A stretch of 64,000 nt of DNA from Helicobacter sp. MIT 05-5294 (GTDB lineage: Bacteria > Campylobacterota > Campylobacteria > Campylobacterales > Helicobacteraceae), in the NCBI RefSeq assembly GCF_000765675.1, contig NZ_JRPA02000002.1, positions 1 through 64,000 on the forward strand, written 5' to 3'. Both the position numbers and the translations under genes were made by a program. The notes below the pieces were generated by a model that did not search any database, was not told the origin of the DNA, and worked only from the letters and a program-made list of their open reading frames with translations. This document shows positions 20,601-28,165 of the stretch, piece by piece. The number at the start of each line of letters is the position of its first letter. The stretch's first letter is position 1.

Positions 20601-20632
20601 ATTTGGAGACTTTGAAATCGCAAAAATCGTAG
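17588..20632 (+). CDS. mfd: Transcription-repair coupling factor
   Basis: A 1014-residue Mfd that removes stalled RNA polymerase and recruits UvrA. The UvrB-like N-terminal part, the RNA-polymerase-interaction domain (LGDYVVHCDYGVAIFNG) and the RecG-like translocase are present, with Walker A GDVGFGKTEVA near residue 523 and DEEHKFGV as Walker B. The helicase motif VGRGNKEGFCYLL follows. The start is GTG at 17588 inside the end of ccmA. Shorter than E. coli Mfd (1148), as in other Helicobacter. Confidence 0.97.
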   Translation: MIQSSVYAFLKNSKKEFHHHFKNGLVIISEEKQSALGACDVARFLGFNAFVLPDFRAHFGEDLRSFQEELGEIFATLRGFYACKGEKILFSPLSTLLHSLPNAKSLQGISLQVGVDYPLKDFKETLFHLGYEFVDLVELSGEVSVRGDIVDIFTQDSQPYRITFFGDECESIRKFDVQNQLCSKEELETLTIPPAFFNLNAESYTTLQNAILEQQDSFLKDVSNSSTMASFGFWYLDIINAAQDFLQTYPFVLLPNVKELAKEVLGFKEQNEQSLQRILNGVEIERDSQYQDFEYQFNTLKNFLEFHKDKRITILAKTESQVRQAGFSLTDTRFRFMLDWDISVNILGKDELILSLNSPQKQKKRVKAKIFLDELNLGDYVVHCDYGVAIFNGIVQANIFGATRDFIELRYLGEDKLLLPVENLDRIDRYVADSGGIPMLDRLGKGSFAKLKEKVREKLFVIANAIIELAAKRELLDGAVFDVTKEEILIFQNQSGFHYTEDQTQAIAEIFKDLSNGRVMDRLLSGDVGFGKTEVAMNAMFAAFLSGYQSAIIAPTTLLAYQHFNTLQERFAPFGLKLARLDRYVSAKDKKTILNGLKNGELNAVVGTHTLLNVEFKNLALIVVDEEHKFGVKQKERIKDLSQNIHLLSMSATPIPRTLNMALSRIKGLSELKIPPSERQATRTFVKAYDEVLLKEVILREIRRNGQVFYIYNNIATIARKKDEILSFLPQLKIAILHSQIPSNEAEDIVLDFAKGNYHLLLCTSIVESGIHLPNANTIIVEGADCFGIADLHQLRGRVGRGNKEGFCYLLVKDFEHITADAKKRLLALEKNSFLGSGGALAYHDLEIRGGGNLVGEAQSGHIKNIGYSLYLRMLEEAIFTLSGDVQQKQNSVDVKLSITAFLNPELIESERLRLEIYRRLSRAQEENAVFLIEGEIEERFGRLDIYTRQFLDLIRIKIIARNCGIASILNYQQNISFVDLKGEKFTLKATSKDEDDLLKAVFGHLETLKSQKS

Positions 20633-20681
20633 ATTCAAAGTTTGGGCGAAATAGGATTCTAAATAATTTTTAAGGAAAGCA

Positions 20682-21506
20682 ATGCGTTTTGGGTTGATTG
20701 GAGATATTGTAGGCAAGATTGGGAGGCAACAAGTCGCTCGTTATCTTAAAGAAGCAAGAGAAAAATATCGCCTAGATTGCGTAGTGGCAAATGGCGAAAA
20801 CGCAAGTCATGGATTTGGGCTTAGCATTTCTTGTATGCGGGAGTTGCAAGAAGCAGGTGTTGATGTCTTTACCGGCGGGAATCATATTTGGGATAAAAGG
20901 GATATTGTTTCGTTTTTGAGCTTAGAAAACTCTAGCGTTTTGCGTCCGCATAATTATCCGCAAGGCGTGGTGGGAAGTGGAATCTATCGCGGAAGTGTGC
21001 GTGAAGAATCCTTTGCGATTCTGAATTTAATGGGGCATTTTGGTATGCCTCAATGCGATAATGCCTTTATTTGTGCCAATCAAATCATAGAATCTTTGCG
21101 CCAACAAGGAATCGTAAATATCGTGCTAGATTTTCACGCGGAAGCGACGAGCGAAAAACGCGCAATGTTTTTGATGTTAAAAGGCAAGATTGGGGCGATT
21201 GTCGGCACGCATACGCATATTGGCACAGATGATTTGGAAATCTTTGATGGGACTTTTGGTGTGAGTGATATAGGAATGTGTGGCGCGAGAGAAAGTGTGA
21301 TAGGAATGCGCGCGAAAGAGCCGATTGAGCGGTTTTTGACAGGTTTACCAAATCGTCTTGAAGTGCCGGAAGGAAGCGGAATCCCAAGCCTTTTTCAAAT
21401 GATTGTTTGCGAGATTGTGCAGGGTCAATGCGTGGAGGCATTTAAGCTTAAAGCGGTGGATAATGGGGAGTTGCAAAAAACGCTAGAAGCAGTGAGGGAT
21501 TCTTAG
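20682..21506 (+). CDS. YmdB-type metallophosphoesterase (TIGR00282)
   Basis: A 274-residue calcineurin-like phosphoesterase of the YmdB/TIGR00282 family, whose B. subtilis member hydrolyses 2',3'- and 3',5'-cyclic nucleotides. Metal-site motifs: GLIGDIVGKIGR at the start, VANGENASHGFG, GGNHIWDKRD and VGTHTHIGTDD. AAGGAAAG precedes the ATG. It probably is co-transcribed with mfd (49-base gap). A repeat element follows. Confidence 0.9.
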   Translation: MRFGLIGDIVGKIGRQQVARYLKEAREKYRLDCVVANGENASHGFGLSISCMRELQEAGVDVFTGGNHIWDKRDIVSFLSLENSSVLRPHNYPQGVVGSGIYRGSVREESFAILNLMGHFGMPQCDNAFICANQIIESLRQQGIVNIVLDFHAEATSEKRAMFLMLKGKIGAIVGTHTHIGTDDLEIFDGTFGVSDIGMCGARESVIGMRAKEPIERFLTGLPNRLEVPEGSGIPSLFQMIVCEIVQGQCVEAFKLKAVDNGELQKTLEAVRDS

Positions 21507-21599
21507 GTTCTTTCGTTATTACAGAATCGCGCCTTATCGTCATTGCGAGGCAACGCCGAAGCAATCCATGATTTAAAATTACTCACGATTCCGCCATTG

Positions 21600-21739
21600 C
21601 GTCATTGCGAGAATTGCAACGCAATTCGCGGCAATCTATAATTTAGAATCTCACCTTAAAGATTCTATTGCATTATTTTATTTGTAATTTATATTATAGA
21701 TTGCCACGAAAATTTTTTAAATTTTCTCGCAAGGACGAA
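21600..21739 (+). repeat. Inverted-repeat element copy B, with a left half copy at 21538-21571
   Basis: GTCATTGCGAGAATTGCAACGC with GCAATCTATAATTTAGAATCTC opens the element; the core reads TTAAAGATTCTATTGCATTA; the right half is TATAGATTGCCACGA to CTCGCAAGGACG. A separate half copy (TCATTGCGAGGCAACGCCGAAG to AATCCATGATT) lies just before it. The element occupies most of the gap between the YmdB gene and the convergent HTH gene. Confidence 0.8.
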
Positions 21740-21775
21740 AAGCAGCTCTGCAAAAGTTAGTTATTTAGGATTCTA

Positions 21776-21985
21776 TTATTTAAATCTCGCAATCTCATCT
21801 TGGAGATTCTGCTCCAAATCCGAAAGATAGTCATAGTTTTTCTTACTCTGCTCCAAGACTTCATCAAACTTAAAACCAAGCATAATAATGCGATAAAGAT
21901 TGGGCTTGTGCTTCCTCCAATTATACAAAGTGCTAACATCAATCTCCAAATAATACGCCATATCTCGTTTGCTTCTTTTGGTCAA
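21776..21985 (-). CDS. Small helix-turn-helix protein
   Basis: A 69-residue protein with an HTH-like segment: RDMAYYLEIDVSTLYNWRKHKPNLYRIIMLG, split as AYYLEIDVS (helix 1 and turn) and TLYNWRKHKP (recognition helix). I use a TTG start at 21985, preceded by AAGGA at a good distance; an internal ATG at 21961 would give 61 residues. It is likely a DNA-binding regulator of the accessory genes to its right, but I do not recognise a specific family or target. It is divergent from the P-loop gene, with a 174-base AT-rich spacer. Confidence 0.7.
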   Translation of the reverse strand: MTKRSKRDMAYYLEIDVSTLYNWRKHKPNLYRIIMLGFKFDEVLEQSKKNYDYLSDLEQNLQDEIARFK

Positions 21986-22159
21986 ACCCTATCCTTAAAA
22001 TCGCTAACTTTTGTTTTGATTTTACATAAAATTTTATTTATTCAAAACACTTGAAATATTCAATTAATTTATAGATAAAGCTTGAATATATCAATTGTTA
22101 AGATTTAAGAATAATAGTTGAATAATGCCGAATTTAATTTTCTAGCTTTGGAGGAAAAA

Positions 22160-22633
22160 ATGGTAAAGATTAATCATTTTATAAGGGTTAAAGGTCAGCC
22201 AAATTCTGGTAAAACTACTACAATTACTTGGAGTTTCTTAAAGCTTTTGACGGAAAAACGATCTAATTTGAAGTGTTTAAGGTATCTTGAATATGGGGAT
22301 TTTGTGGCTGTTATTGAGCGTAATGGAAAAATGATAGGTTTTGTTAGTGGAGGAGAAGCAATAGACGATGGTTATGAAGCCCTTTGTGAAATGTTTGAGG
22401 GTGAGATTGAAGTTTGCGTGTTTGCTACAAGAACTCATGGTGGTAGCAAAACAACTTTAGAGAAAATCTTGAGAGAAAATGACAAACAAGAAGCTGATGT
22501 GATTTTTAATAGCGGTTGGATTGACATGATGAAAGAGACACAAGAGCAAATGGTTGAAGTTAAAGAAGAAGTCGCTAATGAATTGCAAAAGCGAAGTGAT
22601 GAGCTTCTTGAGCGAATCAAAGAATACTTATAA
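22160..22633 (+). CDS. P-loop NTPase-like protein of unknown function
   Basis: A 157-residue protein. I use the ATG at 22160, preceded by GGAGG, rather than the in-frame ATG at 22118. Walker A GQPNSGKT is at residues 12-19. A beta-hairpin-like segment (GDFVAVIERNGKMIGFVSGGE) is followed by EVCVFATRTHGGS. The C-terminal 45 residues are a charged coiled coil. The arrangement of P-loop, IGF(V)SGG and C(V)xATRT resembles small P-loop proteins annotated as ATPases of unknown role in other bacteria; that is recollection. A decayed paralogue lies at 435-895. No clear Walker B is seen. Confidence 0.75.
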   Translation: MVKINHFIRVKGQPNSGKTTTITWSFLKLLTEKRSNLKCLRYLEYGDFVAVIERNGKMIGFVSGGEAIDDGYEALCEMFEGEIEVCVFATRTHGGSKTTLEKILRENDKQEADVIFNSGWIDMMKETQEQMVEVKEEVANELQKRSDELLERIKEYL

Positions 22634-22651
22634 ATACAAAGCTTAAAAATC

Positions 22652-22681
22652 AGGATTCCAAGGATTTTACCAAAGAATCCT
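22652..22681 (+). terminator. GAATC-type hairpin between the P-loop and SGNH genes
   Basis: AGGATTC at 22652-22658 pairs with GAATCCT at 22675-22681 across a 16-base loop. There is no long T run after it, so it is a weak terminator candidate. It lies just ahead of the AAGGGGG ribosome-binding site of the next gene. Confidence 0.35.
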
Positions 22682-22696
22682 AAAACAAGGGGGCAA

Positions 22697-24265
22697 ATGC
22701 AATCTTCACCAAAACCTAAAAAAACCAAGATAGTTTTGCTAGGTGGGAGTAATTCTGTGGCTGTTAAAGGCTTACAGTTTGGACTAATGCAAGAACACAT
22801 AGAGCTAACAAACCTAGCACTTGGTGCCACAGATAGTTTGCAGAATCTCTTTGAAATCTTCCATGTCAAAAACCAACAAGCATTGCAAGAAGCGGATTTT
22901 ATCGTCATAGAGACGAATATTAACGATTCGCATATGATTCCAAAGGGTTTTAGTGTGCAAGTGATTGGGCGGAATCTCGCTTGGCTGTGTGAGGGGCTGT
23001 ATCAGCTTGGCAAAAGGGTAGTTTGGCTTATCTTGCCATTCGTCCATGACAATCCCACACTCAATGCGTTTGTGAAGCAAAACGCAAACCATTATGGCTT
23101 CAATGTGATTGATATGCACGAAAGATATGCAAAACAAGGCTTAATGGAGTTTTTTAACACTAGCGATGCTTATCATCAAATTTATTCCTTGACAGCTTTA
23201 ATGGGTGAGAAAATCATAGAATTTTTAGAGGATTTTAAACCTTTAAAGCCAAATGTAAGCAAGGCGCAAACTTTGCCACATTTTAAGATTCTAACTCCTG
23301 CTAGTCTTTTGGGCGCAGAATCCCTGCTTCCTTTTTCTTATAACAATTCTGCATACAATGAAGTGGCTTACAGAGTGAAGCGCGAGGATAGGCTGTATTT
23401 CCCAGAAGAGAGTAAGGGCTATGCGGTGGTTGGGATTAAGGTGTGGAGTTTTGGACTAAAGCATCAAAACAAAATGAGTTTTATCTTAGAAAATGCGCAA
23501 ACAAAAATTGTTAAAATGATTCAAAATGGAGTTTTGCTCGTGCATTCTTTGAGAGATATTCTGTGGATTGATGAGGCGACTTGTTTTCGGATAAATACCG
23601 AAAATGAGCCGATGAGCGAATCTAGCGTGTGGTTGGACCAAAAAGCACAAGTCAGTGCGGATATTGATTATGTTGATGTGGTGGAGTTTTATCTCGCACA
23701 TGGTGGGAAGTGGGATTATGAGATTCTTCCTTTAGAGGGCATAAAAGTAGAATCCCAATATGATTTTAGCTATTTAATCCCAAATGTTCTAGCCATCAAA
23801 GAAATGATAGAAGAATATAACGCACGAATGGATAAGAAGAGATTTGCTTCTTTGGAGAGTCAAATTAAGGCATTGAAAGATTCTAAACAAAATTCTAAAA
23901 TAGTATTAGTAGGAGCGGATTTGCGGATTAAATCGCATCTTAGCTTTAGGCTTGGGAATGCGATGGTGCTAAATTCTAAGAGTTTGTGGGGAATGATAAG
24001 ATTGCCTTATGTGTTAAGCTACATTAATGCTTCTTATAAACAAGAGCAAAGGCAATACCAAGAAAAAATTGCCAAAGACCCAACGCTAAAACTCCCTCCG
24101 TTAGAATCTTACGCGGATTATCAAGAAGCTTTAAAAATCAAAAACTACACTTCCTATAAACTAGGAGAGGGTTTAATGGTTGCGAATTGCGCGGGGAAAG
24201 GACGCACGATACTTTATCTCTTTAAAGCCTTTATGGCTAGAATTTTTGGCTTAAAAGTCGTATAA
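22697..24265 (+). CDS. SGNH/GDSL-hydrolase-like protein of unknown substrate
   Basis: A 522-residue protein without a signal peptide. SGNH-like blocks can be seen: LLGGSNSVAV near residue 16 (block I, candidate nucleophile Ser18), ETNINDSH near 75 (block III Asn) and DAYH at 157-160 (block V Asp/His). The C-terminal 350 residues have no recognised domain; they may be a carbohydrate-binding or second catalytic part. A strong AAGGGGG site precedes the ATG. Related proteins often modify glycans, but the substrate cannot be told. It forms an accessory pair with the P-loop gene. Confidence 0.65.
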   Translation: MQSSPKPKKTKIVLLGGSNSVAVKGLQFGLMQEHIELTNLALGATDSLQNLFEIFHVKNQQALQEADFIVIETNINDSHMIPKGFSVQVIGRNLAWLCEGLYQLGKRVVWLILPFVHDNPTLNAFVKQNANHYGFNVIDMHERYAKQGLMEFFNTSDAYHQIYSLTALMGEKIIEFLEDFKPLKPNVSKAQTLPHFKILTPASLLGAESLLPFSYNNSAYNEVAYRVKREDRLYFPEESKGYAVVGIKVWSFGLKHQNKMSFILENAQTKIVKMIQNGVLLVHSLRDILWIDEATCFRINTENEPMSESSVWLDQKAQVSADIDYVDVVEFYLAHGGKWDYEILPLEGIKVESQYDFSYLIPNVLAIKEMIEEYNARMDKKRFASLESQIKALKDSKQNSKIVLVGADLRIKSHLSFRLGNAMVLNSKSLWGMIRLPYVLSYINASYKQEQRQYQEKIAKDPTLKLPPLESYADYQEALKIKNYTSYKLGEGLMVANCAGKGRTILYLFKAFMARIFGLKVV

Positions 24266-24315
24266 TTTTTGTTTGTTATTCATTTGCTATTGTGTCGTTG
24301 CAGAATCTCGCCCCT

Positions 24316-24450
24316 TGTTATTGCGAGGAAGCGAAGCTGACGCGGCAATCTGTAATTTAGAATCTCTCCTTAAAGATTTCATTGTATTATTTTATTTGTC
24401 ATTTACATTATGGATTGCCACAGCCTCTTTTCAGGGGCTTAGCAATGACG
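24316..24450 (+). repeat. Inverted-repeat element copy C
   Basis: Left end GTTATTGCGAGGAAGCG with CGGCAATCTGTAATTTAGA, core TTAAAGATTTCATTGTATTA, right half TTATGGATTGCCACAG to TTAGCAATGACG. A looser right-half fragment (ATAGAATCTTGCAAAGAC) follows near 24477. The 432-base gap between the SGNH gene and petA otherwise holds only the petA promoter. Confidence 0.8.
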
Positions 24451-24638
24451 GCTAGGTAACCCACGATTCTATTGCCATAGAATCTTGCAAAGACAAAAGC
24501 AACCTTTGCACTTCTTGCAAGGACACAATGGTTATTTTGGTTTGTCGGATTTACAATTTTGCAACTTTTTGTAGCGTTTTAGTCGGGAAAATCACACAAA
24601 AATTTGCAGAGTTTTTTAAAAATAAAGTTTTCTTTTGA

Positions 24639-24644
24639 TAAAAT
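24639..24644 (+). promoter_or_regulatory. Likely -10 box of petABC
   Basis: TAAAAT in the context TTTTGATAAAATACTAAG, 54 bases ahead of petA, with AT-rich sequence upstream and no obvious -35 box. Confidence 0.45.
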
Positions 24645-24697
24645 ACTAAGTTTCTTAACAAAAATTTTAAGAATTTGTTTCAATGAGGAGGAAATAG

Positions 24698-25201
24698 ATG
24701 GCAGAGAATGTCAATCGTAGAGATTTCCTTGGTATGACTCTAGGAGGGATTGCGGCTATTGGCGTTGGTGCGTCGTTGGTTGCGATGAAATCTTCTTGGG
24801 ATCCATTGCCAAGTGTTGTTTCAGCTGGTTTCACAACTATTGATTTAAGCAGTATGGCTGATGGCGAATATAGACAAGTGGAGTATAGAGGCACACCTGT
24901 TTATGTGATTAAAAAAACTGCAGAAATGAAAAAATGTGAAGAAAGAGATGTGGTTGTGGGCAATGCAGATTATAGTTTAGGTATCCAAATTTGCACCCAT
25001 TTAGGCTGTATTCCATCATACGATTCTAAATCTAGTGAGTTTCATTGCGCTTGTCATGGTGGGCGATTTGATGCTTGCGGTAGAAATGTATTTGGTCCTC
25101 CTCCAACTCCAATGGCGATTCCACCTTTTAAGATTGAGGGTGCGAAATTGGTGCTTGGCGAAGAAGGTCCTGAATACCTAAAACTTGTAGGCAAGGCATA
25201 A
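24698..25201 (+). CDS. petA: Rieske iron-sulfur subunit of cytochrome bc1
   Basis: A 167-residue subunit of the quinol:cytochrome c oxidoreductase. The N-terminus has a Tat-type signal anchor (NRRDFLGMTLGG) and one membrane helix. The [2Fe-2S] ligands are CTHLGC near residue 98 and CACHGG about 17 residues later, followed by the GPPPTPMAIPPF proline loop. GAGGAGG precedes the ATG. It heads the petABC operon with 10-base gaps. Confidence 0.97.
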   Translation: MAENVNRRDFLGMTLGGIAAIGVGASLVAMKSSWDPLPSVVSAGFTTIDLSSMADGEYRQVEYRGTPVYVIKKTAEMKKCEERDVVVGNADYSLGIQICTHLGCIPSYDSKSSEFHCACHGGRFDACGRNVFGPPPTPMAIPPFKIEGAKLVLGEEGPEYLKLVGKA

Positions 25202-25211
25202 GGAGTAGCGT

Positions 25212-26438
25212 ATGGCACAAATTCATAAAGCAGATGGCATTATTGATTGGTTGGATCAAAGGTTAGCGGTTAAGCCTTTGATGAAAGTTTTGATGACGGA
25301 ATATTGGATTCCAAAAAACATTAATTTCCTTTGGGCAATGGGTGTGGTGTTGGTTGTCTTATTTAGTCTCTTGGTGATTTCTGGATTGTTTTTATTAATG
25401 TATTACAAGCCTGATACAAAACTCGCATTTGATAGCGTGAATTATACAATTATGCAAGAAGTGAAATATGGTTGGCTGTGGCGACATTTACACGCTGTGA
25501 GTGCGTCTGTTTGTTTCTTGGTGATTTATATTCATATGTTTGTTGCAATCTATTATGGTTCATACAAGCGCGGAAGAGAGATGATTTGGCTTACAGGTAT
25601 GGTTCTTTTTGGTTTATTTTCCGCAGAAGCATTTAGTGGATATATGCTTCCTTGGGGACAAATGAGCTATTGGGCGGCAGCGGTTATTACAAACTTATTT
25701 GGCGGAATCCCTGTAATTGGGGCAGATTTGGTTGTATGGATTCGCGGAAACTTTATCGTAGCAGACGCGACTTTGACAAGATTCTTTATGCTACATGTTG
25801 TGTTGTTGCCTGTGGTGATTATGCTCGTGATTGCGGTGCATTTCTACTCTTTGAGGATTCCGCATGTTAACAACGCTTATGGCGAAGAATTAGACTTTGA
25901 AAAAGAAGCTGAAAAGTATAAAGCAGGCAACAAAAAAGAATCTAAAGTGATTCCATTTTGGCCTATGTTCTTATCTAAAGATTTCTTTGTGGCAAGCTTC
26001 TTCTTGGCGATTTTGTTCTATCTTACTTGCTATCATTTTGCCTTTGCGCTTGACCCGATTAACTTTGATCCCGCAGATCATCTTAAAACCCCGCCACATA
26101 TTTATCCTGAATGGTATTTCTTGTGGAGCTATGAGATTTTAAGAGGTTTCTTCTTTAGCGCAGATTTAGGCTTGATTGCATTTGGAATCGCAAATGTTGT
26201 CTTTATGCTTTTGCCTTGGTTGGACCGCAGTGATGTTGTCGCACCCGCACACAAACGACCGGGATTTATGATTTTCTTCTGGCTTTTGGTTGCAGATATG
26301 ATTATTCTTACGATTTGGGGTAAACTCCCTCCAACAGGTGCGAATGCTTACATTGGATTTGCCGCAACGATTGCATTCTTGGCATTGTTATTTGTTGTGT
26401 TACCGATAGTAACGAAGCTTGAAAACAAAGAAAAATAA
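25212..26438 (+). CDS. petB: Cytochrome b subunit of bc1 complex
   Basis: A 408-residue integral membrane subunit that carries two b hemes. The paired helix histidines are visible in WRHLHAVSASVCFLVIYIHMF and FMLHVVLLPVVIMLVIAVHF, and the quinol-site PEWY motif is present in HIYPEWYFLWSYE. It includes the C-terminal (subunit IV-like) helices in one chain. It sits between the Rieske and cytochrome c1 genes and will accept electrons from menaquinol. Confidence 0.97.
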   Translation: MAQIHKADGIIDWLDQRLAVKPLMKVLMTEYWIPKNINFLWAMGVVLVVLFSLLVISGLFLLMYYKPDTKLAFDSVNYTIMQEVKYGWLWRHLHAVSASVCFLVIYIHMFVAIYYGSYKRGREMIWLTGMVLFGLFSAEAFSGYMLPWGQMSYWAAAVITNLFGGIPVIGADLVVWIRGNFIVADATLTRFFMLHVVLLPVVIMLVIAVHFYSLRIPHVNNAYGEELDFEKEAEKYKAGNKKESKVIPFWPMFLSKDFFVASFFLAILFYLTCYHFAFALDPINFDPADHLKTPPHIYPEWYFLWSYEILRGFFFSADLGLIAFGIANVVFMLLPWLDRSDVVAPAHKRPGFMIFFWLLVADMIILTIWGKLPPTGANAYIGFAATIAFLALLFVVLPIVTKLENKEK

Positions 26439-26447
26439 GGAGCGATT

Positions 26448-27293
26448 ATGAAAGAAATTTTAGCATTAATCGTTGTTGTGGTGCTTACCGGGATTATTTA
26501 TTGGGGTGTTGAGCCTTTTGCGCATAGCCAAATGAATCCAGCAGTAGCTCCTGCAGATTATGAGTTTAAGGATTTGCAACCTCTTGCGGTTAAAGAGGGA
26601 AATGCTGCAAATGGCAAAGAGATTGTAACTACAAATTGTCTTGCTTGCCATTCTATTAAAGTAGAGGGAATGGAATCCCCATTTGCTCCAGAAGATGCAC
26701 TTGCAGCTTATGGTGTCGTCCCACCGGATTTATCAACTGCAGGGTTGATTTATCAAGAAAACTTCTTGGGTAATGTTATCAAAAATGTTTCAGTTGCAAC
26801 CAAGCAAACTCATAAATTTGATGGCAATCATCCAATGCCAGCATATTATGATATGATGAGTGATGAGGAAATTGCTGATATGGTTGCTTATTTGAAAAGC
26901 ATTGCGCCAGAAACTTTAAGCAATAAGGAAGTTTTTGTTGATGCTTGTGGTCGTTGCCATAGTGTGCGCTATGATAAATGGAGTGCAGAGGGTGGTATGA
27001 CGGATTATTTGGGTGCAAAAGTTCCTGATTTATCTATGATGATTCGCAGTAGAAGTTTGGATTATTTACATACCTTTATCAATGATCCACAAAAGCGACT
27101 TCCCGGCACTGCAATGCCACGCGTTGGCTTGACACAAGAAGCAGAAAATCAAGTCATTGCTTATATGGAATCTGTCGGTGATAGCAAAAAAGATGAGCGC
27201 GAAGCACTCGGCTACAAACTCATTATTTTTATGGTGATTATGGGCGTTGTGGCTTATTTGTGGAAACGCAAAATTTGGTCAGATGTGCATTAA
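26448..27293 (+). CDS. petC: Diheme cytochrome c1-type subunit of bc1 complex
   Basis: A 281-residue cytochrome with an N-terminal signal or anchor segment, two CxxCH heme sites (CLACHS near residue 64 and CGRCHS near 167) and a C-terminal membrane helix (LIIFMVIMGVVAYLWKRK). The diheme form is typical for Campylobacterota, where it replaces mono-heme cytochrome c1. It ends the operon and a terminator hairpin follows directly. Confidence 0.96.
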   Translation: MKEILALIVVVVLTGIIYWGVEPFAHSQMNPAVAPADYEFKDLQPLAVKEGNAANGKEIVTTNCLACHSIKVEGMESPFAPEDALAAYGVVPPDLSTAGLIYQENFLGNVIKNVSVATKQTHKFDGNHPMPAYYDMMSDEEIADMVAYLKSIAPETLSNKEVFVDACGRCHSVRYDKWSAEGGMTDYLGAKVPDLSMMIRSRSLDYLHTFINDPQKRLPGTAMPRVGLTQEAENQVIAYMESVGDSKKDEREALGYKLIIFMVIMGVVAYLWKRKIWSDVH

Positions 27294-27300
27294 TCCATTC

Positions 27301-27332
27301 ATCAAAGCAGGGTTTTTTCTCCTTGCTTTGAT
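27301..27332 (+). terminator. Terminator of petABC
   Basis: ATCAAAGCAGGG pairs with CCTTGCTTTGAT (11 of 12 positions plus a wobble) across a short T-rich loop, followed by a pyrimidine-rich run. Confidence 0.7.
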
Positions 27333-27492
27333 ATTCTCTTTCTTTTAATTGGCTTTGATAAAACGCTTAAAAACTCTAAAACACATAACCAAAACATCTT
27401 TTAATCTTGCAAATATTAACTTTTGCGGTTTGGATTTACCATCAATAAGATTCTATCCAAAGAATCGGAAGCTACTTTAAAAAGACTTTTGT

Positions 27493-27498
27493 TAAAAT
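27493..27498 (+). promoter_or_regulatory. Likely -10 box ahead of the GNAT gene
   Basis: TAAAAT in the context TTTTGTTAAAATATCGCA, about 66 bases ahead of the start, similar to the DedA, yajC and cvpA promoters. Confidence 0.45.
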
Positions 27499-27563
27499 AT
27501 CGCAAATCCCAAATAAATCCATCTTGTCTTTGTCTGCGTGGAAATGTTTAAAAGGAATTGAGA

Positions 27564-28001
27564 ATGCAATTAGTAGTGAAAAGCTTTGAAGAATTGAGTC
27601 TGGAGGAATTATACGAGATTCTTAAAATACGCGTTGCGGTGTTTGTGGTGGAGCAAAATTGCCCTTATCAAGAAATTGATGATAAAGATAAGCGAAGTTT
27701 TCATTTGTATCTTAAAGATGAAAAGGGAATTTTGGCGTATTGTCGCGTCGTGGAAGCGGAGGTTTCTTACAAAGAAGTTTCTATTGGTCGGGTGATTTCT
27801 GTGAGACGAAATTGTGGATTGGGGGAAATGATTGTCAAAGAGGGGATTAGAATTGCACAAGAAAAATTACAAGCAAAAGCAATAAGAATCGGCGCACAAG
27901 TCTATGCAAAGGGCTTTTATCAAAAATTTGGATTTGAACAAGTCTCGCAACAATACCTAGAAGATGGAATTTGGCATATTGAAATGTTACTCAAACTTTA
28001 A
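27564..28001 (+). CDS. GNAT acetyltransferase, ElaA-like
   Basis: A 145-residue protein of the ElaA branch of GNAT acetyltransferases. It shows the family start (LEELYEILKIRVAVFVVEQNCPYQEIDDKD), IGRVISVRRNCGLGEMIV as the acetyl-CoA loop and GFYQKFGFEQ at the end. I use the ATG at 27564; a TTG at 27558 is in frame. The substrate is unknown. It has its own promoter and converges on lnt. The 164 bases after it hold no gene that I can support. Confidence 0.88.
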   Translation: MQLVVKSFEELSLEELYEILKIRVAVFVVEQNCPYQEIDDKDKRSFHLYLKDEKGILAYCRVVEAEVSYKEVSIGRVISVRRNCGLGEMIVKEGIRIAQEKLQAKAIRIGAQVYAKGFYQKFGFEQVSQQYLEDGIWHIEMLLKL

Positions 28002-28165
28002 AAACCGCAGATTCCTTTTGAATGCTATAAATGTGATGATTTTGGGGCTGTATTTGTGATATTTGGCAGAGATTCTTTGAGATGGCTAAGAGATTCGTAA
28101 AGCCAAGTTTTAGCGCGGTGCAAAAGCATTTCGCGCCGATAGAATTATGCAGAATCTTAACAATG

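Noticed and set aside
21085-21441. Minus-strand frame of 118 codons inside the YmdB gene
   Set aside because: Shadow of a conserved enzyme gene in another frame.
28002-28165. A C-terminal continuation of lnt by frameshift
   Set aside because: Lnt ends slightly early, but the other frames past 28166 do not resemble an Lnt C-terminus; the ending is plausible as it is.
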